A stretch of 57,308 nucleotides of DNA from Bacillus sp. V3B (lineage in GTDB: Bacteria > Bacillota > Bacilli > Bacillales > Cytobacillaceae), in NCBI RefSeq assembly GCF_024494465.1, contig NZ_JAETXM010000022.1, positions 1-57,308 of the forward strand, written 5' to 3'. The position numbers and the translations under genes were made by a program. Shown here piece after piece: positions 35,796 to 44,306 of the stretch (its first letter is position 1; each line of letters opens with the position of its first letter). Below the pieces are notes generated by a model. It made no database searches. It had not been told where the DNA came from and saw only the letters and a list, made by a program, of their open reading frames with translations.

Positions 35796-35834
35796 AAAGA
35801 CAGTATCCCCTATTATGTCTATATGTGGGAGACA
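35779..35834. repeat. REP-type palindrome with secondary hairpin, at the thiolase 3-prime end
   Basis: Core GGTGTCAGGCACC at 35779-35791 is followed by GT and AAAAAGACA, then a second hairpin region (TATCCCC...TGGGAGACA). The core encodes the final codons of the thiolase and the TAA lies just beyond it. It shares the 24-base module with 41505-41528 and, in variant form, with 42929-42952. Confidence 0.8.
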
Positions 35835-35846
35835 GATAAATAGATG

Positions 35847-36899
35847 TTAGAGTAAACTGACTGAATTGCCTCGTATGATGATTTTCCCTTCGAGTTCTAG
35901 AAGAAGGAGCTTACCGAGGATTTCAGATTCGCTGGAGTTTAGGATTTGAACAAGAGAAGAAATGGAGGTAGGTGTCTGGGAAAGTTGATGCAAAATAGAG
36001 TCGTCTTCTTGAGTAGAGATCACTGTTTTAGTAGGCTTTCTTCCATGTAAAGCAGTCAAACTCTCTTTTCCTAAGTAGGGAAGTGCCCCTTGAGTAAGAA
36101 GTAGGTTACTCCCTTTTCCTTCGTGAATATGAATGGGATGTGGAACAGCATAAATCGTTTTACTTTGTGTTCTCGCAAAGTTAGCTGTCCAAAGAGCACC
36201 ACTTTTCTCATTTGCCTCCACGACAACAACTTCAGTTGACCAAGCACTGATTAAAGCATTTCTCTGTAGAAAATGTTTTGGATGTGGCTTTGTGCCAGGT
36301 GGATATTGTGAAAGGAATATACTGCCCTTTTCTAAAGTCTTATAGTAGAGACTCTGTTGCTCGGGAGGGTAGCAGACATCTACACCGCTAGCTAGAAAGA
36401 TAGCAGTATAGCCATCTTGATTGATACAGGCTGCTTGTGTATAGCTATCAATTCCCTTCGCAAACCCGCTAATTAACGGAATCTCTTGTAATGCTAATTC
36501 TCTTCCAATTTCTTCAGCTACTTTACGCCCGTATGGGGTGCAACGCCGCGATCCGACCACACCAATTGCAGTTTTTATTTTATTTAGATGTCCCTTATAG
36601 TATAGGACAACAGGAGATTCTTTCATGGTTTTGGCATAAGGCGGATAAAGCTCATCGAAAAAGCGGAGGAGACGTACTCCGCTTTGATCACATTGATCGA
36701 GAATATACTCTGCATAAGTTAAGTCACGTTTCACTAAAATAGACTCAATCGCACGTTTACTGATCCGAGGAACTTTTTCTAAATCCTCTTGGGAGGCAAA
36801 GTAAACTGCTTCTGGTGATCCAAATTGAATGAGTAATCTTTTTTGTAATACAGGACCAATATATGTAATCTGGGTTAGCCAAATCCAATAAACATTCAT
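35847..36899 (-). CDS. dprA: DNA-processing protein DprA (Smf)
   Basis: Single-strand DNA binding protein that loads RecA on incoming DNA during transformation. The 350 residues have an N-terminal helical region, the DprA Rossmann domain (about 105-290, with GVVGSRRCTPYGRK, LISGFAKGIDSYTQ and ASGVDVCYPP) and a C-terminal winged helix (about 295-350). It starts six bases after comM ends and is the last gene of the RAYT-comM-dprA unit. The usual Bacillus smf lies next to topA, which is not here, so this may be a second copy. Confidence 0.88.
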   Translation of the reverse strand: MNVYWIWLTQITYIGPVLQKRLLIQFGSPEAVYFASQEDLEKVPRISKRAIESILVKRDLTYAEYILDQCDQSGVRLLRFFDELYPPYAKTMKESPVVLYYKGHLNKIKTAIGVVGSRRCTPYGRKVAEEIGRELALQEIPLISGFAKGIDSYTQAACINQDGYTAIFLASGVDVCYPPEQQSLYYKTLEKGSIFLSQYPPGTKPHPKHFLQRNALISAWSTEVVVVEANEKSGALWTANFARTQSKTIYAVPHPIHIHEGKGSNLLLTQGALPYLGKESLTALHGRKPTKTVISTQEDDSILHQLSQTPTSISSLVQILNSSESEILGKLLLLELEGKIIIRGNSVSLL

Positions 36900-36905
36900 G
36901 TTTAA

Positions 36906-38441
36906 TTACCCCTTCCGTTGCAAAGCATGGTTGTCCTTTTCTAAATCACGGCTTAATAAACTTTTTTTCATATGACTAGCGTTAATAGAAGGTTCATTCT
37001 CAAGATCGGCAATCGTTCGTGCGATTTTGATGTATTTATGGATTGTTCTACCACTATAGTGAAAGTGTTCGGCAGCTTTGCGAAGTAAATTTAACGAATC
37101 ATCGTCAAGGGGGCAAAATTTTTCTATTAATGAAGGAGATAGCTGAGCATTGCAGGTGATATCGGGAATATCCTTGTATCGCTCAATTTGAACTAATCGT
37201 GCCCGTTCGATATGATCACGCAGTTCCAAAGAGCTTTTCCCTTTTTTTGGGAGATTAAAAAAATCGACAACTCCCACATATTTCTGAATATCCATTCGAT
37301 CCAGGATGGGTCCAGATATTTTTTTTCGATAAGATAAAACTTCATAGTCTGTACAACGACATTGGCTACCCCCGAAATAGCCACATGGACAGGGATTCAT
37401 CGCTCCAACAAGCATGAAGCTAGCTGGATATGTGTTGGAACCCCAAACACGGGAAATAGTGACTGTTCCATCTTCTAAAGGCTGTCTCATAGCATCCAAT
37501 GCCTTTTTTGTAAACTCTGCAATTTCATCCAAGAATAAGACGCCATGGTGAGCGAGGGAAATCTCTCCTGGAAGGGCATAGCTGCCGCCACCAATCAAAG
37601 CGTTTATGGATGCATTGTGATGGGGAGATCTAAAGGGTCTTTCGGTTAGGAGCTTAGTATGGATTTTTAATTGATTAGCGACACTGTAAACTCTCATCAC
37701 CTGGAGAGCTTCTTCCTCAACCATTTTGGGTAAAATAGTGGGGATTCTTTTGGCGATCATTGTTTTTCCACAGCCAGGAGGGCCAATCAAAAGGAGATTA
37801 TGCCCACCTGCAGCAGCAATGGCGATATATTCAATTAATAATTCATGCCCTTTTACTTCTGAAAAATCAATTGAATGTTTCAGGTTATCTGTTGTAGAAG
37901 AAGGTGTGGGCTGGTTCGAAATCGGGGTAACTTTTCCCTCGAGTAAATCAATGGCTTCTCTTAACGTACTGCAACCGAATATGTTTAATCCTGTCACAAG
38001 TTGAGCTTCTGCCACATTTTCCTTCGCTACAATGAGTGTAGTGATATGTGTTTCTTTTGCTTTTATCACCATTGGGAGGATGCCAGATACAGGGCGAATT
38101 GAAGCATTTAAAGAAAGTTCACCAATAAAGCCTATGTTTAGTAAGGTGTTTACATGTATTTGATTTGTCCTCACGAGAAGACCAATCGCCATGGCAAGGT
38201 CAAAATGTGTGCCTGTTTTTTTCATATCAGAAGGTGCTAGATTAAAGACAATTTTTTGAGGAGGAAAAATGAGTTTTGAATGAACGATAGCTGCTTCTAA
38301 TCGTTCTCTAGCCTCTTTAATCGCTTTGTCGCCGAGACCGACGATGGAAACAGAAGGGGGGCCGAATAGTACATCGGTTTCAACCTCAACAACATGTCCT
38401 TCGATACCTGATAAGGTAAAACTGTGAACAGTAGATGCCAT
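36906..38441 (-). CDS. comM: ComM/YifB, Mg-chelatase-like AAA+ helicase
   Basis: Hexameric AAA+ protein that drives branch migration during natural transformation. The 511 residues comprise an N-terminal S5/Lon-like domain (about 1-165), Walker A GPPGCGKT at 220-227, Walker B GVLFLDEIAEF near 300, NPCPCGYFGGSQCRC near 352 (possible metal site), and a C-terminal chelatase domain. The ATG overlaps the stop of the transposase gene (TAATG), and GAGGAG in that gene is its ribosome site. To my knowledge B. subtilis lacks comM, so its presence is notable. Confidence 0.9.
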   Translation of the reverse strand: MASTVHSFTLSGIEGHVVEVETDVLFGPPSVSIVGLGDKAIKEARERLEAAIVHSKLIFPPQKIVFNLAPSDMKKTGTHFDLAMAIGLLVRTNQIHVNTLLNIGFIGELSLNASIRPVSGILPMVIKAKETHITTLIVAKENVAEAQLVTGLNIFGCSTLREAIDLLEGKVTPISNQPTPSSTTDNLKHSIDFSEVKGHELLIEYIAIAAAGGHNLLLIGPPGCGKTMIAKRIPTILPKMVEEEALQVMRVYSVANQLKIHTKLLTERPFRSPHHNASINALIGGGSYALPGEISLAHHGVLFLDEIAEFTKKALDAMRQPLEDGTVTISRVWGSNTYPASFMLVGAMNPCPCGYFGGSQCRCTDYEVLSYRKKISGPILDRMDIQKYVGVVDFFNLPKKGKSSLELRDHIERARLVQIERYKDIPDITCNAQLSPSLIEKFCPLDDDSLNLLRKAAEHFHYSGRTIHKYIKIARTIADLENEPSINASHMKKSLLSRDLEKDNHALQRKG

Positions 38442-39016
38442 TATAAAAACTCCTCTATCTTTAGTGTGGGTGAGCTAATTGAGCTAATTGTATGTATATA
38501 ATCTACATAATGTTTTAACGGTGGTTCGGGAAAATAGGAAAGGATCTGGCTAGTGGAAATGAGGGGATGTTCTTTTTGTGAAAAATAGGCTCGGTAACTA
38601 CTCCATTGATAGTCTTCTGGACTTTTTACTAGTTTGGCTTTAACAGGATTTAAATGAATATATCGATTCACCTCTAGTTCATAATCTATGGAGTTAATGA
38701 GTTCAGATCCATATCTGCTTTCAAATACATGCCCTGAAAAGTTGTATCGGTTATTGAAATATTTAGCATATTTTGTATGGAGATCCTTCATAATTTGGCT
38801 AGGAGTTATTTCAACGGATTCTAATTGAAGGTGAATGTGGTTTGTCATAAGGCAGTAGGTTTGAAGATGAAAGGGATAGTGCTCTATTGCTTCTGCAAGT
38901 AGATCAAGATATTTGAGATGATCGTGATCATCATAGAAAAGAGGGTATTTCCGTATGCCTCGGCTCGTAATATGATACTTTGCACCCGGAAACCAAACAC
39001 GATTTTTTCGCGCCAA
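38441..39016 (-). CDS. REP-associated tyrosine transposase (RAYT, HUH/Y1 family)
   Basis: HUH single-strand endonuclease of 191 residues of the TnpA-REP type. The metal-binding HUH is H60-I-H62 in LMTNHIHLQLE, and the catalytic tyrosine lies in KYAKYFNNRY (Y83 or Y86), followed by GHVFESRYGSELI and the typical YIHLNPVKAKLV. Such proteins cut and move REP palindromes. Start is TTG, behind AAAGGACGTGA. It is followed directly by comM and dprA, and at least seven REP-like palindromes lie within 10 kb on either side. Confidence 0.9.
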   Translation of the reverse strand: MARKNRVWFPGAKYHITSRGIRKYPLFYDDHDHLKYLDLLAEAIEHYPFHLQTYCLMTNHIHLQLESVEITPSQIMKDLHTKYAKYFNNRYNFSGHVFESRYGSELINSIDYELEVNRYIHLNPVKAKLVKSPEDYQWSSYRAYFSQKEHPLISTSQILSYFPEPPLKHYVDYIHTISSISSPTLKIEEFL

Positions 39017-39148
39017 GAAATCACGTCCTTTTATTTATATGTAAGGGGAAACTCGATTCTAATATCTCATTTCTATAAAAAATGTCGAATTCCTGCTAAA
39101 AATAAAATTATTTTAGGGATAGATGTAGATAGTATAGCAAGTCGTCGT

Positions 39149-39197
39149 AAAAAAGCCGAAATTTGTCCGCGTTGGAAAGACAAATTTCGGCTTTTTG
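39149..39197. terminator. bidirectional terminator between kinase and transposase genes
   Basis: A perfect 18-bp stem of AAAAAGCCGAAATTTGTC type (arms ending 39167 and starting 39179) has A runs on the left and T runs on the right. On the minus strand it ends the histidine-kinase transcript before the RAYT gene. Confidence 0.85.
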
Positions 39198-39206
39198 TGC
39201 ATAAGC

Positions 39207-39219
39207 GGTGCCTGACACC
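39207..39219. repeat. REP core palindrome between kinase and RAYT genes
   Basis: GGTGCCTGACACC exactly, in inverted orientation to the copy at 35779. It lies seven bases past the kinase stop codon and 190 bases upstream of the RAYT gene. Confidence 0.8.
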
Positions 39220-39225
39220 AAAAAA

Positions 39226-41376
39226 CTAAGCTGTTTGAACAGGTAATATAATATTAAAGGTGGTTCCTTTATCGACCTCACTTTCGATATATATATTGCC
39301 TTTATGACTTTCGATGATTTTGAAACTAACCATCAGTCCAAGTCCATTTCCGTTCTCTTTCGTTGTATAGAAGGGTTCGCCTATTTTCTTTAACTTTTCT
39401 TCCGGGATCCCTATACCTGTATCCTGAAATGAAATTTCAACTTGATCTTCATGAATCTTGGTGAAAACACGGAGGTCTCCTCCGTTAGGCATCGCTTCAA
39501 TTCCATTCTTGACTAGATTTAAAAAAACTTGCTTCAATCGATCCTCATCACATTCCACTTGGATAATTTCATTACACCATTCGAAATGCAATCGGACATG
39601 CTTCTTTCTAGCCTCAAATTCTAATAATGAAAGAACCTCTTTTATTATTGGTATAATATTTTTTTCTGACAAATTAGCTTCTTTTGGTTTTGCTAAAACC
39701 ATAAATTCTTCAACGATTGCATTCACACGCTCAATTTCATCTAATATAATATCTAAGAATTCAAGCCTTTCAGGATGCTTTTCATCCAATTGAAGAAACT
39801 CTGCATATCCTTTTATGGAAGTAAGCGGATTCCGAATCTCGTGAGCAATACCAGCTGCAAGTTGGCCAATAGCAGCTAATTTGTCCTGGCGATGTAAAAT
39901 ATTCTCTGTTTTTTTCCGTTCCGTTATATCATTTCGGATAGCTAAATATTGATAAGGCTTTCCCATCTCGTTTATAAAGGGAATGATGGTTGTATCAACC
40001 CAATAGTAGTGTCCATCTTTTGCCTTATTCCTTATTTCTCCCTTCCATACCTTTCCTTGTCCAATTGTATGCCATAACTCTTTGAAAAATCTTGGTGTAT
40101 GGTAACCTGAATTCAAGATTCGGTGATCCTGACCAATTAATTCTCGTCGATCATATTTAGAGATTTGACAAAACCTTTCGTTTACATTGGTAATTCTTCC
40201 TTTTTCATCAGTAAACACAATGATGGAAGATTGGTCCAAGGCAAATTTAATATCACTTAACTCTTTTAAAGAATTTTTTAAATTTACTTCTATCTGTTTC
40301 CTTGCTGTTATATCTGTTCTAATCGAAACATATTGATAAGGTTTCCCCTTTTTATCAAGAAAAGGAACGATAGTCGTGTTCACCCAATAAAGAGTTCCAT
40401 CCTTTGCTCTATTTTGGATGTCTCCCTTCCAAACTTCCCCCGAACCGATCGTAGCCCATAACTCTTTAAAAAATTCTTTAGAGTGAAAGCCTGAATTTAA
40501 AATTCGGTGATCCTCACCAATCAACTCGAATTCTGAGTACTTTGAGATTTCAATAAACTTTTCATTAACAAACGTTATTTGGCCTTTAGGATTCGTAATC
40601 GCTACAATCGAATGCTCATTTAGAGCGGCAGTAATATCCTTTAAATTCGTATCGGTCGCTGTAAGTTGCTTGCTTATTAGGACACTTATACTAATAAGTC
40701 CCCCTAAAATGATAATAGAAACAAGCAAGATTACATACATGATAAATGTTTCCGATGTGGTTGGACTAGACCAAACTTGTTTGTTTATCTCAAATAAAGA
40801 AGATCTAATGAATAAAAAATGTCCCTCTACAATGGTTGCTGTAATAATTAACGCACCAACAGGCTTAAGCCAAACTTGATTTGTCTGTGACAAACTTTTT
40901 GTATAAAATAACATCCAAAACGAAAATAAAAATACACCAAACAATAATAGAATAGATAGAACCATTAAGAGTTTGTCATAATGGATATTTAAATTCATAG
41001 AGTACATACCCATGACATAGCTTAAAAAAACAGCCAATGTCATAAAAAAACTAGCCAGAAAAACATTAGAGGCTTTTAATGATTTTCTAGTTATCGTATA
41101 AAAGGCCATCCCGGTGAACAAAATTCCAAGAATCATTGAAAGTAACACAATTGGGAAATGGAAGGCCAGAGAGCTATTCATATTTCTCAATAATATTCCA
41201 AAAAAGTTCATCATCCCAATTCCGATTCCCATTGAAAAGGTTCCGCCTATAAATAACAGTCTTTTTTTATGTTCCGATGAGTTCAATAAATAAAAAAGAT
41301 CTAATGCTGCATAGGAAGATATCATTGTTAAAATGATGGAAAGCATCATAAGAATCGAATTTGAAGTGACTCCCAT
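39226..41376 (-). CDS. membrane PAS-sensor histidine kinase
   Basis: Sensor kinase of 716 residues. Seven or so membrane helices (about 5-235) resemble an MHYT sensor domain, but the metal-binding motif is degenerate: M56-N-F-F-G and V-M-G-M near 122 lack the histidine. Two similar PAS-PAC units follow (about 250-365 and 370-490). Then HisKA with GIAHEIRNPLTS (phosphorylated His near 505) and an ATPase domain with NLVKNGIEAM, DTGIGIPEE and NGLGLMVSFK. No response regulator is adjacent, so it may feed a distant regulator or the sporulation phosphorelay. Confidence 0.88.
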   Translation of the reverse strand: MGVTSNSILMMLSIILTMISSYAALDLFYLLNSSEHKKRLLFIGGTFSMGIGIGMMNFFGILLRNMNSSLAFHFPIVLLSMILGILFTGMAFYTITRKSLKASNVFLASFFMTLAVFLSYVMGMYSMNLNIHYDKLLMVLSILLLFGVFLFSFWMLFYTKSLSQTNQVWLKPVGALIITATIVEGHFLFIRSSLFEINKQVWSSPTTSETFIMYVILLVSIIILGGLISISVLISKQLTATDTNLKDITAALNEHSIVAITNPKGQITFVNEKFIEISKYSEFELIGEDHRILNSGFHSKEFFKELWATIGSGEVWKGDIQNRAKDGTLYWVNTTIVPFLDKKGKPYQYVSIRTDITARKQIEVNLKNSLKELSDIKFALDQSSIIVFTDEKGRITNVNERFCQISKYDRRELIGQDHRILNSGYHTPRFFKELWHTIGQGKVWKGEIRNKAKDGHYYWVDTTIIPFINEMGKPYQYLAIRNDITERKKTENILHRQDKLAAIGQLAAGIAHEIRNPLTSIKGYAEFLQLDEKHPERLEFLDIILDEIERVNAIVEEFMVLAKPKEANLSEKNIIPIIKEVLSLLEFEARKKHVRLHFEWCNEIIQVECDEDRLKQVFLNLVKNGIEAMPNGGDLRVFTKIHEDQVEISFQDTGIGIPEEKLKKIGEPFYTTKENGNGLGLMVSFKIIESHKGNIYIESEVDKGTTFNIILPVQTA

Positions 41377-41503
41377 TAATTGTAACCCCTCCTATCAATA
41401 TACCGCTTAACTTTATACTATAATTATAGTGGAAAACCAATATGAATGAAAGATGAATTCAACATTCAACACTATTAATAAAAGGCACACTAAATAAAAA
41501 AAA

Positions 41504-41555
41504 CGGTGTCAGGCACCACAAAAAGACATTTTTCTTTTTGTGGTGCCTGACACCG
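41504..41555. repeat. REPIN-like inverted pair of REP palindromes acting as terminator
   Basis: Perfect 22-bp inverted arms, each made of CGGTGTCAGGCACC plus ACAAAAAG, enclose an 8-base loop. The outer T run (minus strand) gives a complete intrinsic terminator nine bases past the stop of the symporter gene. It is the most symmetrical member of the palindrome family in the window. Confidence 0.88.
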
Positions 41556-41563
41556 AAGTGATC

Positions 41564-42907
41564 TTACAAGATTCCTGATGTACTTAAGAACACAAGGATA
41601 ATCAAAATCGGAACAACCCATCGCATCAAAAACTTCCAAGCGATAAAGGGAGCTTGCGTAAGGGGGTTTGCTTGGAAAAATTCCTGTTTAACGATACTTT
41701 GACTCATTCGATACATAATAAAGAAAGCGATAAACAGATTTCCAAGCGGGAGCATGATATTACTAACGAGAAAGTCAGTTAAATCAAATACAGTACGGCC
41801 GAACCATTTGAAATCTGCTAGCAAGCTTGACGACAACGCAGCAGGGATGCCAGCGATAAATATAACTAGTCCAGCAATCCAGGATACTTTTTTACGTGAA
41901 TGTTTCCCATTGGCGGTAAAAGCAGCAACGATGATCTCTAGTAAGCTGAAAGCTGAAGTTAAGGTTGCAAAGAGAAACAAGATTAAAAATAAACTTAAAA
42001 ATAGCTCGCCAAAAGGTAATTGGGCAAAAACAGTTGGTAGAACAATAAAGAGCAAGCCAGGTCCCTCTGCAGGTTCAAGGCCAAAGGAAAAGACCACCGG
42101 GAAAATAGCAAGCCCAGCGAATAGCGAAACAAAAATATTCATAAAAACAACCGAGCCTGCTGATGCTGGAATGCTTACATTTTTATCTAAATAAGAACTA
42201 TACGTTACCATGCAGGAAAATCCGACAGCTAATGCAAAAAACGATTGACCGAGAGCATATAAAATAGCTTCACTTGTGATTTTTGAAAAGTCTGGCTGAA
42301 GGAAAAACTTTACGCCTTCCATAGCCCCATCTAATGTTAATGATCGAACCACAAGGATGATAAAAAAGATGAAAAGAATAGGCATCATATATTTATTAGC
42401 CTTTTCAATTCCATTTTGAACTCCGAGTGCAATAACGAGTACGTTAATAAGTAAAAAAATGGCTAGACCAGTAATCGTAATGACCGGACTACCTGTCACC
42501 TGACCGAATAGCTCAGGGTAATTTGCCCCATCTTGAATCAATTTACCAGGAATTGATAAAACGCTATAAATGAATACCCAGCCTCCAACAACACAGTAAA
42601 AAGAGAGAAGAAGGAAACAACCCACAACACCAAGTCGTCCTACATTGATCCATAAACTGTTAGGTGCTAACTTTTTATAAGCACTAATCGCTTCTTTTCC
42701 GGACCCACGGCCAATAATGAACTCTGAAATGAGCATAGGAAGCCCTATTAATAGAGTAAAGATAACAAAAATAAGAAAAAATGCACCGCCGCCACTCACT
42801 CCAGTGACGTAAGGGAATTTCCAAATGGCCCCTAAACCAATTGCAGCCCCTGCTGAAGATAAAATAAACCCCAGCTTTGAAGACCACTTCTCCGTCTGAC
42901 TCTCCAT
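41564..42907 (-). CDS. sodium-dependent transporter, NSS/SNF family
   Basis: Sodium symporter for an amino acid or related compound, 447 residues with about 11-12 membrane segments. It begins with the family hallmark WSSKLGFILSSAGAAIGLGAIWKFPY and has GGGAFFL and a sodium-site region LGQSFFALAVGFSCMVTY near 232. I use the ATG at 42907 behind TTGGAGG. A start at 42940 would take codons from a REP palindrome. Bacterial members such as YhdH and YocR lack assigned substrates. The 3-prime end is a REP-derived terminator. Confidence 0.9.
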   Translation of the reverse strand: MESQTEKWSSKLGFILSSAGAAIGLGAIWKFPYVTGVSGGGAFFLIFVIFTLLIGLPMLISEFIIGRGSGKEAISAYKKLAPNSLWINVGRLGVVGCFLLLSFYCVVGGWVFIYSVLSIPGKLIQDGANYPELFGQVTGSPVITITGLAIFLLINVLVIALGVQNGIEKANKYMMPILFIFFIILVVRSLTLDGAMEGVKFFLQPDFSKITSEAILYALGQSFFALAVGFSCMVTYSSYLDKNVSIPASAGSVVFMNIFVSLFAGLAIFPVVFSFGLEPAEGPGLLFIVLPTVFAQLPFGELFLSLFLILFLFATLTSAFSLLEIIVAAFTANGKHSRKKVSWIAGLVIFIAGIPAALSSSLLADFKWFGRTVFDLTDFLVSNIMLPLGNLFIAFFIMYRMSQSIVKQEFFQANPLTQAPFIAWKFLMRWVVPILIILVFLSTSGIL

Positions 42908-42928
42908 ATAAATACCTCCAAAAACATT

Positions 42929-42952
42929 GGTGCCTGACACGCCAAAAAGACA
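42929..42952. repeat. REP-type module upstream of the symporter gene
   Basis: GGTGCCTGACAC, then GCC and AAAAAGACA, so the same 24-base layout as 35779-35802 and 41505-41528. A second small inverted repeat (CAAAAT/ATTTTG) follows. It lies 21 bases before the symporter start, within its untranslated leader or promoter. The remaining 330 bases to 43281 hold only an imperfect hairpin near 43010-43050. Confidence 0.75.
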
Positions 42953-43281
42953 AAATTCACTATTTTGTTTTTTTAGGTGGACACTTTATACGTGTGCAAA
43001 TTTAAGTATGTAAGGGAAATAGCAACAGCTTATTTCCTTATGTATGTTATTGTTGAATAATTGTTATCTTATAAATAAGACACCTTAAACATCATACCAT
43101 AACACGTAGTAGCAGAAATATCACATTTGCTTTTTTTGAATTATTGAATCATTTTAAAGCTTTTTTCGAGACGATTATATGCCCCCAGGTGTATAGTGGG
43201 TTTATGGGTAATAGGTATGTCTTACTTCTTTTAAGAGCTTGCGCTATAGTTTATTAAAATTTATAAAATGGGGATGGTTTT

Positions 43282-43551
43282 ATGTTTACATTAACAGAGG
43301 AAGCAAAAACAGAAATACAAAAAAGGTTAATTGAATTCCAACCAAAGAATTTAATCAGGTTGCAGATGCGTCATAGCTGTTATATGAAATTAAAGCTAAC
43401 TTTGGAAGAAACGATTCAACCGAACGATACAGAAGAGTTCGTAGATGGGCTGCATTTTATTATTGATAAAGAACATGTACATTACTTTAATAACAAAAAA
43501 ATAGACTTTATACCGGATAAATTTGGCTTTAAGGAATTTGAGGCTATTTAA
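43282..43551 (+). CDS. HesB/IscA-like small protein
   Basis: Small cytoplasmic protein of 89 residues resembling the HesB/IscA fold (TLTEEAKTEIQKRL, RLQMRHSCYMKLKLTLEE, DGLHFIIDKEHVHYF). The C-terminal CxC of true iron-sulfur carriers is absent and only one Cys (C33) is kept. It is probably a YneR-type degenerate relative of unknown function. The ATG follows GGGGATGGTTTT. Confidence 0.6.
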   Translation: MFTLTEEAKTEIQKRLIEFQPKNLIRLQMRHSCYMKLKLTLEETIQPNDTEEFVDGLHFIIDKEHVHYFNNKKIDFIPDKFGFKEFEAI

Positions 43552-43662
43552 GAATTTAAATGGATATAGGCTAAAAATAAAGCGTGTGAGTGCTTCTTTT
43601 ACTAGACAGACTATTCTAATTTAATTAATCTTCTCGAAAGTTTCTTATTCGTTTCAATTCAC

Positions 43663-43737
43663 TTAAGTTATGTTTCCCATTTCGGCTTTTAGTTTAGAAG
43701 ACTCTTCTCGTAATGAAGGATTGTCAGGCATATTCAC
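43663..43737 (-). CDS. candidate 24-residue small protein
   Basis: GGAGGGAGTAAT precedes a GTG, and the frame reads MNMPDNPSLREESSKLKAEM then GNIT and stop. The strong ribosome site and hydrophilic, Lys/Glu-rich sequence suggest a real micro-protein, but no family is recognised. It is divergent from the following gene. Confidence 0.3.
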   Translation of the reverse strand: MNMPDNPSLREESSKLKAEMGNIT

Positions 43738-43785
43738 ATTACTCCCTCCATATATTGTTATGAACATGTACAAGGGGGAATAAGC

Positions 43786-44214
43786 TTGCAATTTTATTAT
43801 GGTCAACAGATGCCTTTACGAATACTGGATGAAGCCGAGTTTTGGAAGCATCAGGAAGAAGAACACACCGTAGTGATTAGGGAATTGGTTTCGGGTCTTG
43901 AAGAAGAGTATGTTGAGGCATTAAAGGAATGGGAAAAAGCACTTAGCGAAACGCATAAGCAGGTGATCCGCTTTATTGAATCGGTTGTCCGGTCGAGTTA
44001 CTATATTTCGAATGCCTTGCAGCAACAAGTATTGCAACTAATCTCTTTTTGTTTAAAACAAAGCTTAGAGTTCATTAAGCTCTGTCAACAAATTAAAACA
44101 GAAAGTGCAGTAGTAAGTGCAAACCCAACAGCAAAAGTAGTCTTAGACCATATCATCCGAGAATCAGAATACTTTGTTGGTATTGCCCAAGCACTTCTTT
44201 ATAATCAACCATAA
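43786..44214 (+). CDS. DUF2935-like helical protein
   Basis: All-helical protein of 142 residues beginning LRILDEAEFWKHQEEEHTVVIREL, where the spacing of Glu and His resembles DUF2935 (a ferritin-like or hemerythrin-like helical bundle). It is about half the length of typical DUF2935 proteins, which have two such domains. The TTG start follows AGGGGGA. Its stop is followed at once by a REP core that acts as terminator. Confidence 0.55.
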   Translation: MQFYYGQQMPLRILDEAEFWKHQEEEHTVVIRELVSGLEEEYVEALKEWEKALSETHKQVIRFIESVVRSSYYISNALQQQVLQLISFCLKQSLEFIKLCQQIKTESAVVSANPTAKVVLDHIIRESEYFVGIAQALLYNQP

Positions 44215-44239
44215 ACCGGTGCCTGACACCGGTTTTTTA
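44213..44239 (+). terminator. REP-derived terminator of the DUF2935-like gene
   Basis: The REP core GGTGCCTGACACC (44218-44230) is extended by flanking AAACC and GGTTT into a 9-bp stem with loop CCTGA, then TTTTTT. It overlaps the stop codon. This is a clear case of a REP serving as an intrinsic terminator. Confidence 0.85.
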
Positions 44240-44289
44240 TTTTGAGCTAAGAAAGTATAGATTTTTTTGAATGAGATAGTGATCGAGTT

Positions 44290-44298
44290 TCAGGCACC
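44290..44298. repeat. partial REP core
   Basis: TCAGGCACC, the right part of the REP core, eight bases past the end of the minus-strand gene at 44307. GCAC-CTT-GTGC gives a small local stem. Degenerate copy. Confidence 0.45.
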
Positions 44299-44306
44299 TT
44301 GTGCTT

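Noticed and set aside
41754-42194. 146-codon plus-strand frame inside the symporter gene
   Set aside because: Antisense shadow of a well-supported membrane protein with codon composition to match.
42908-42940. N-terminal extension of the symporter
   Set aside because: The codons come from the REP palindrome; GGAGG precedes the ATG at 42907.
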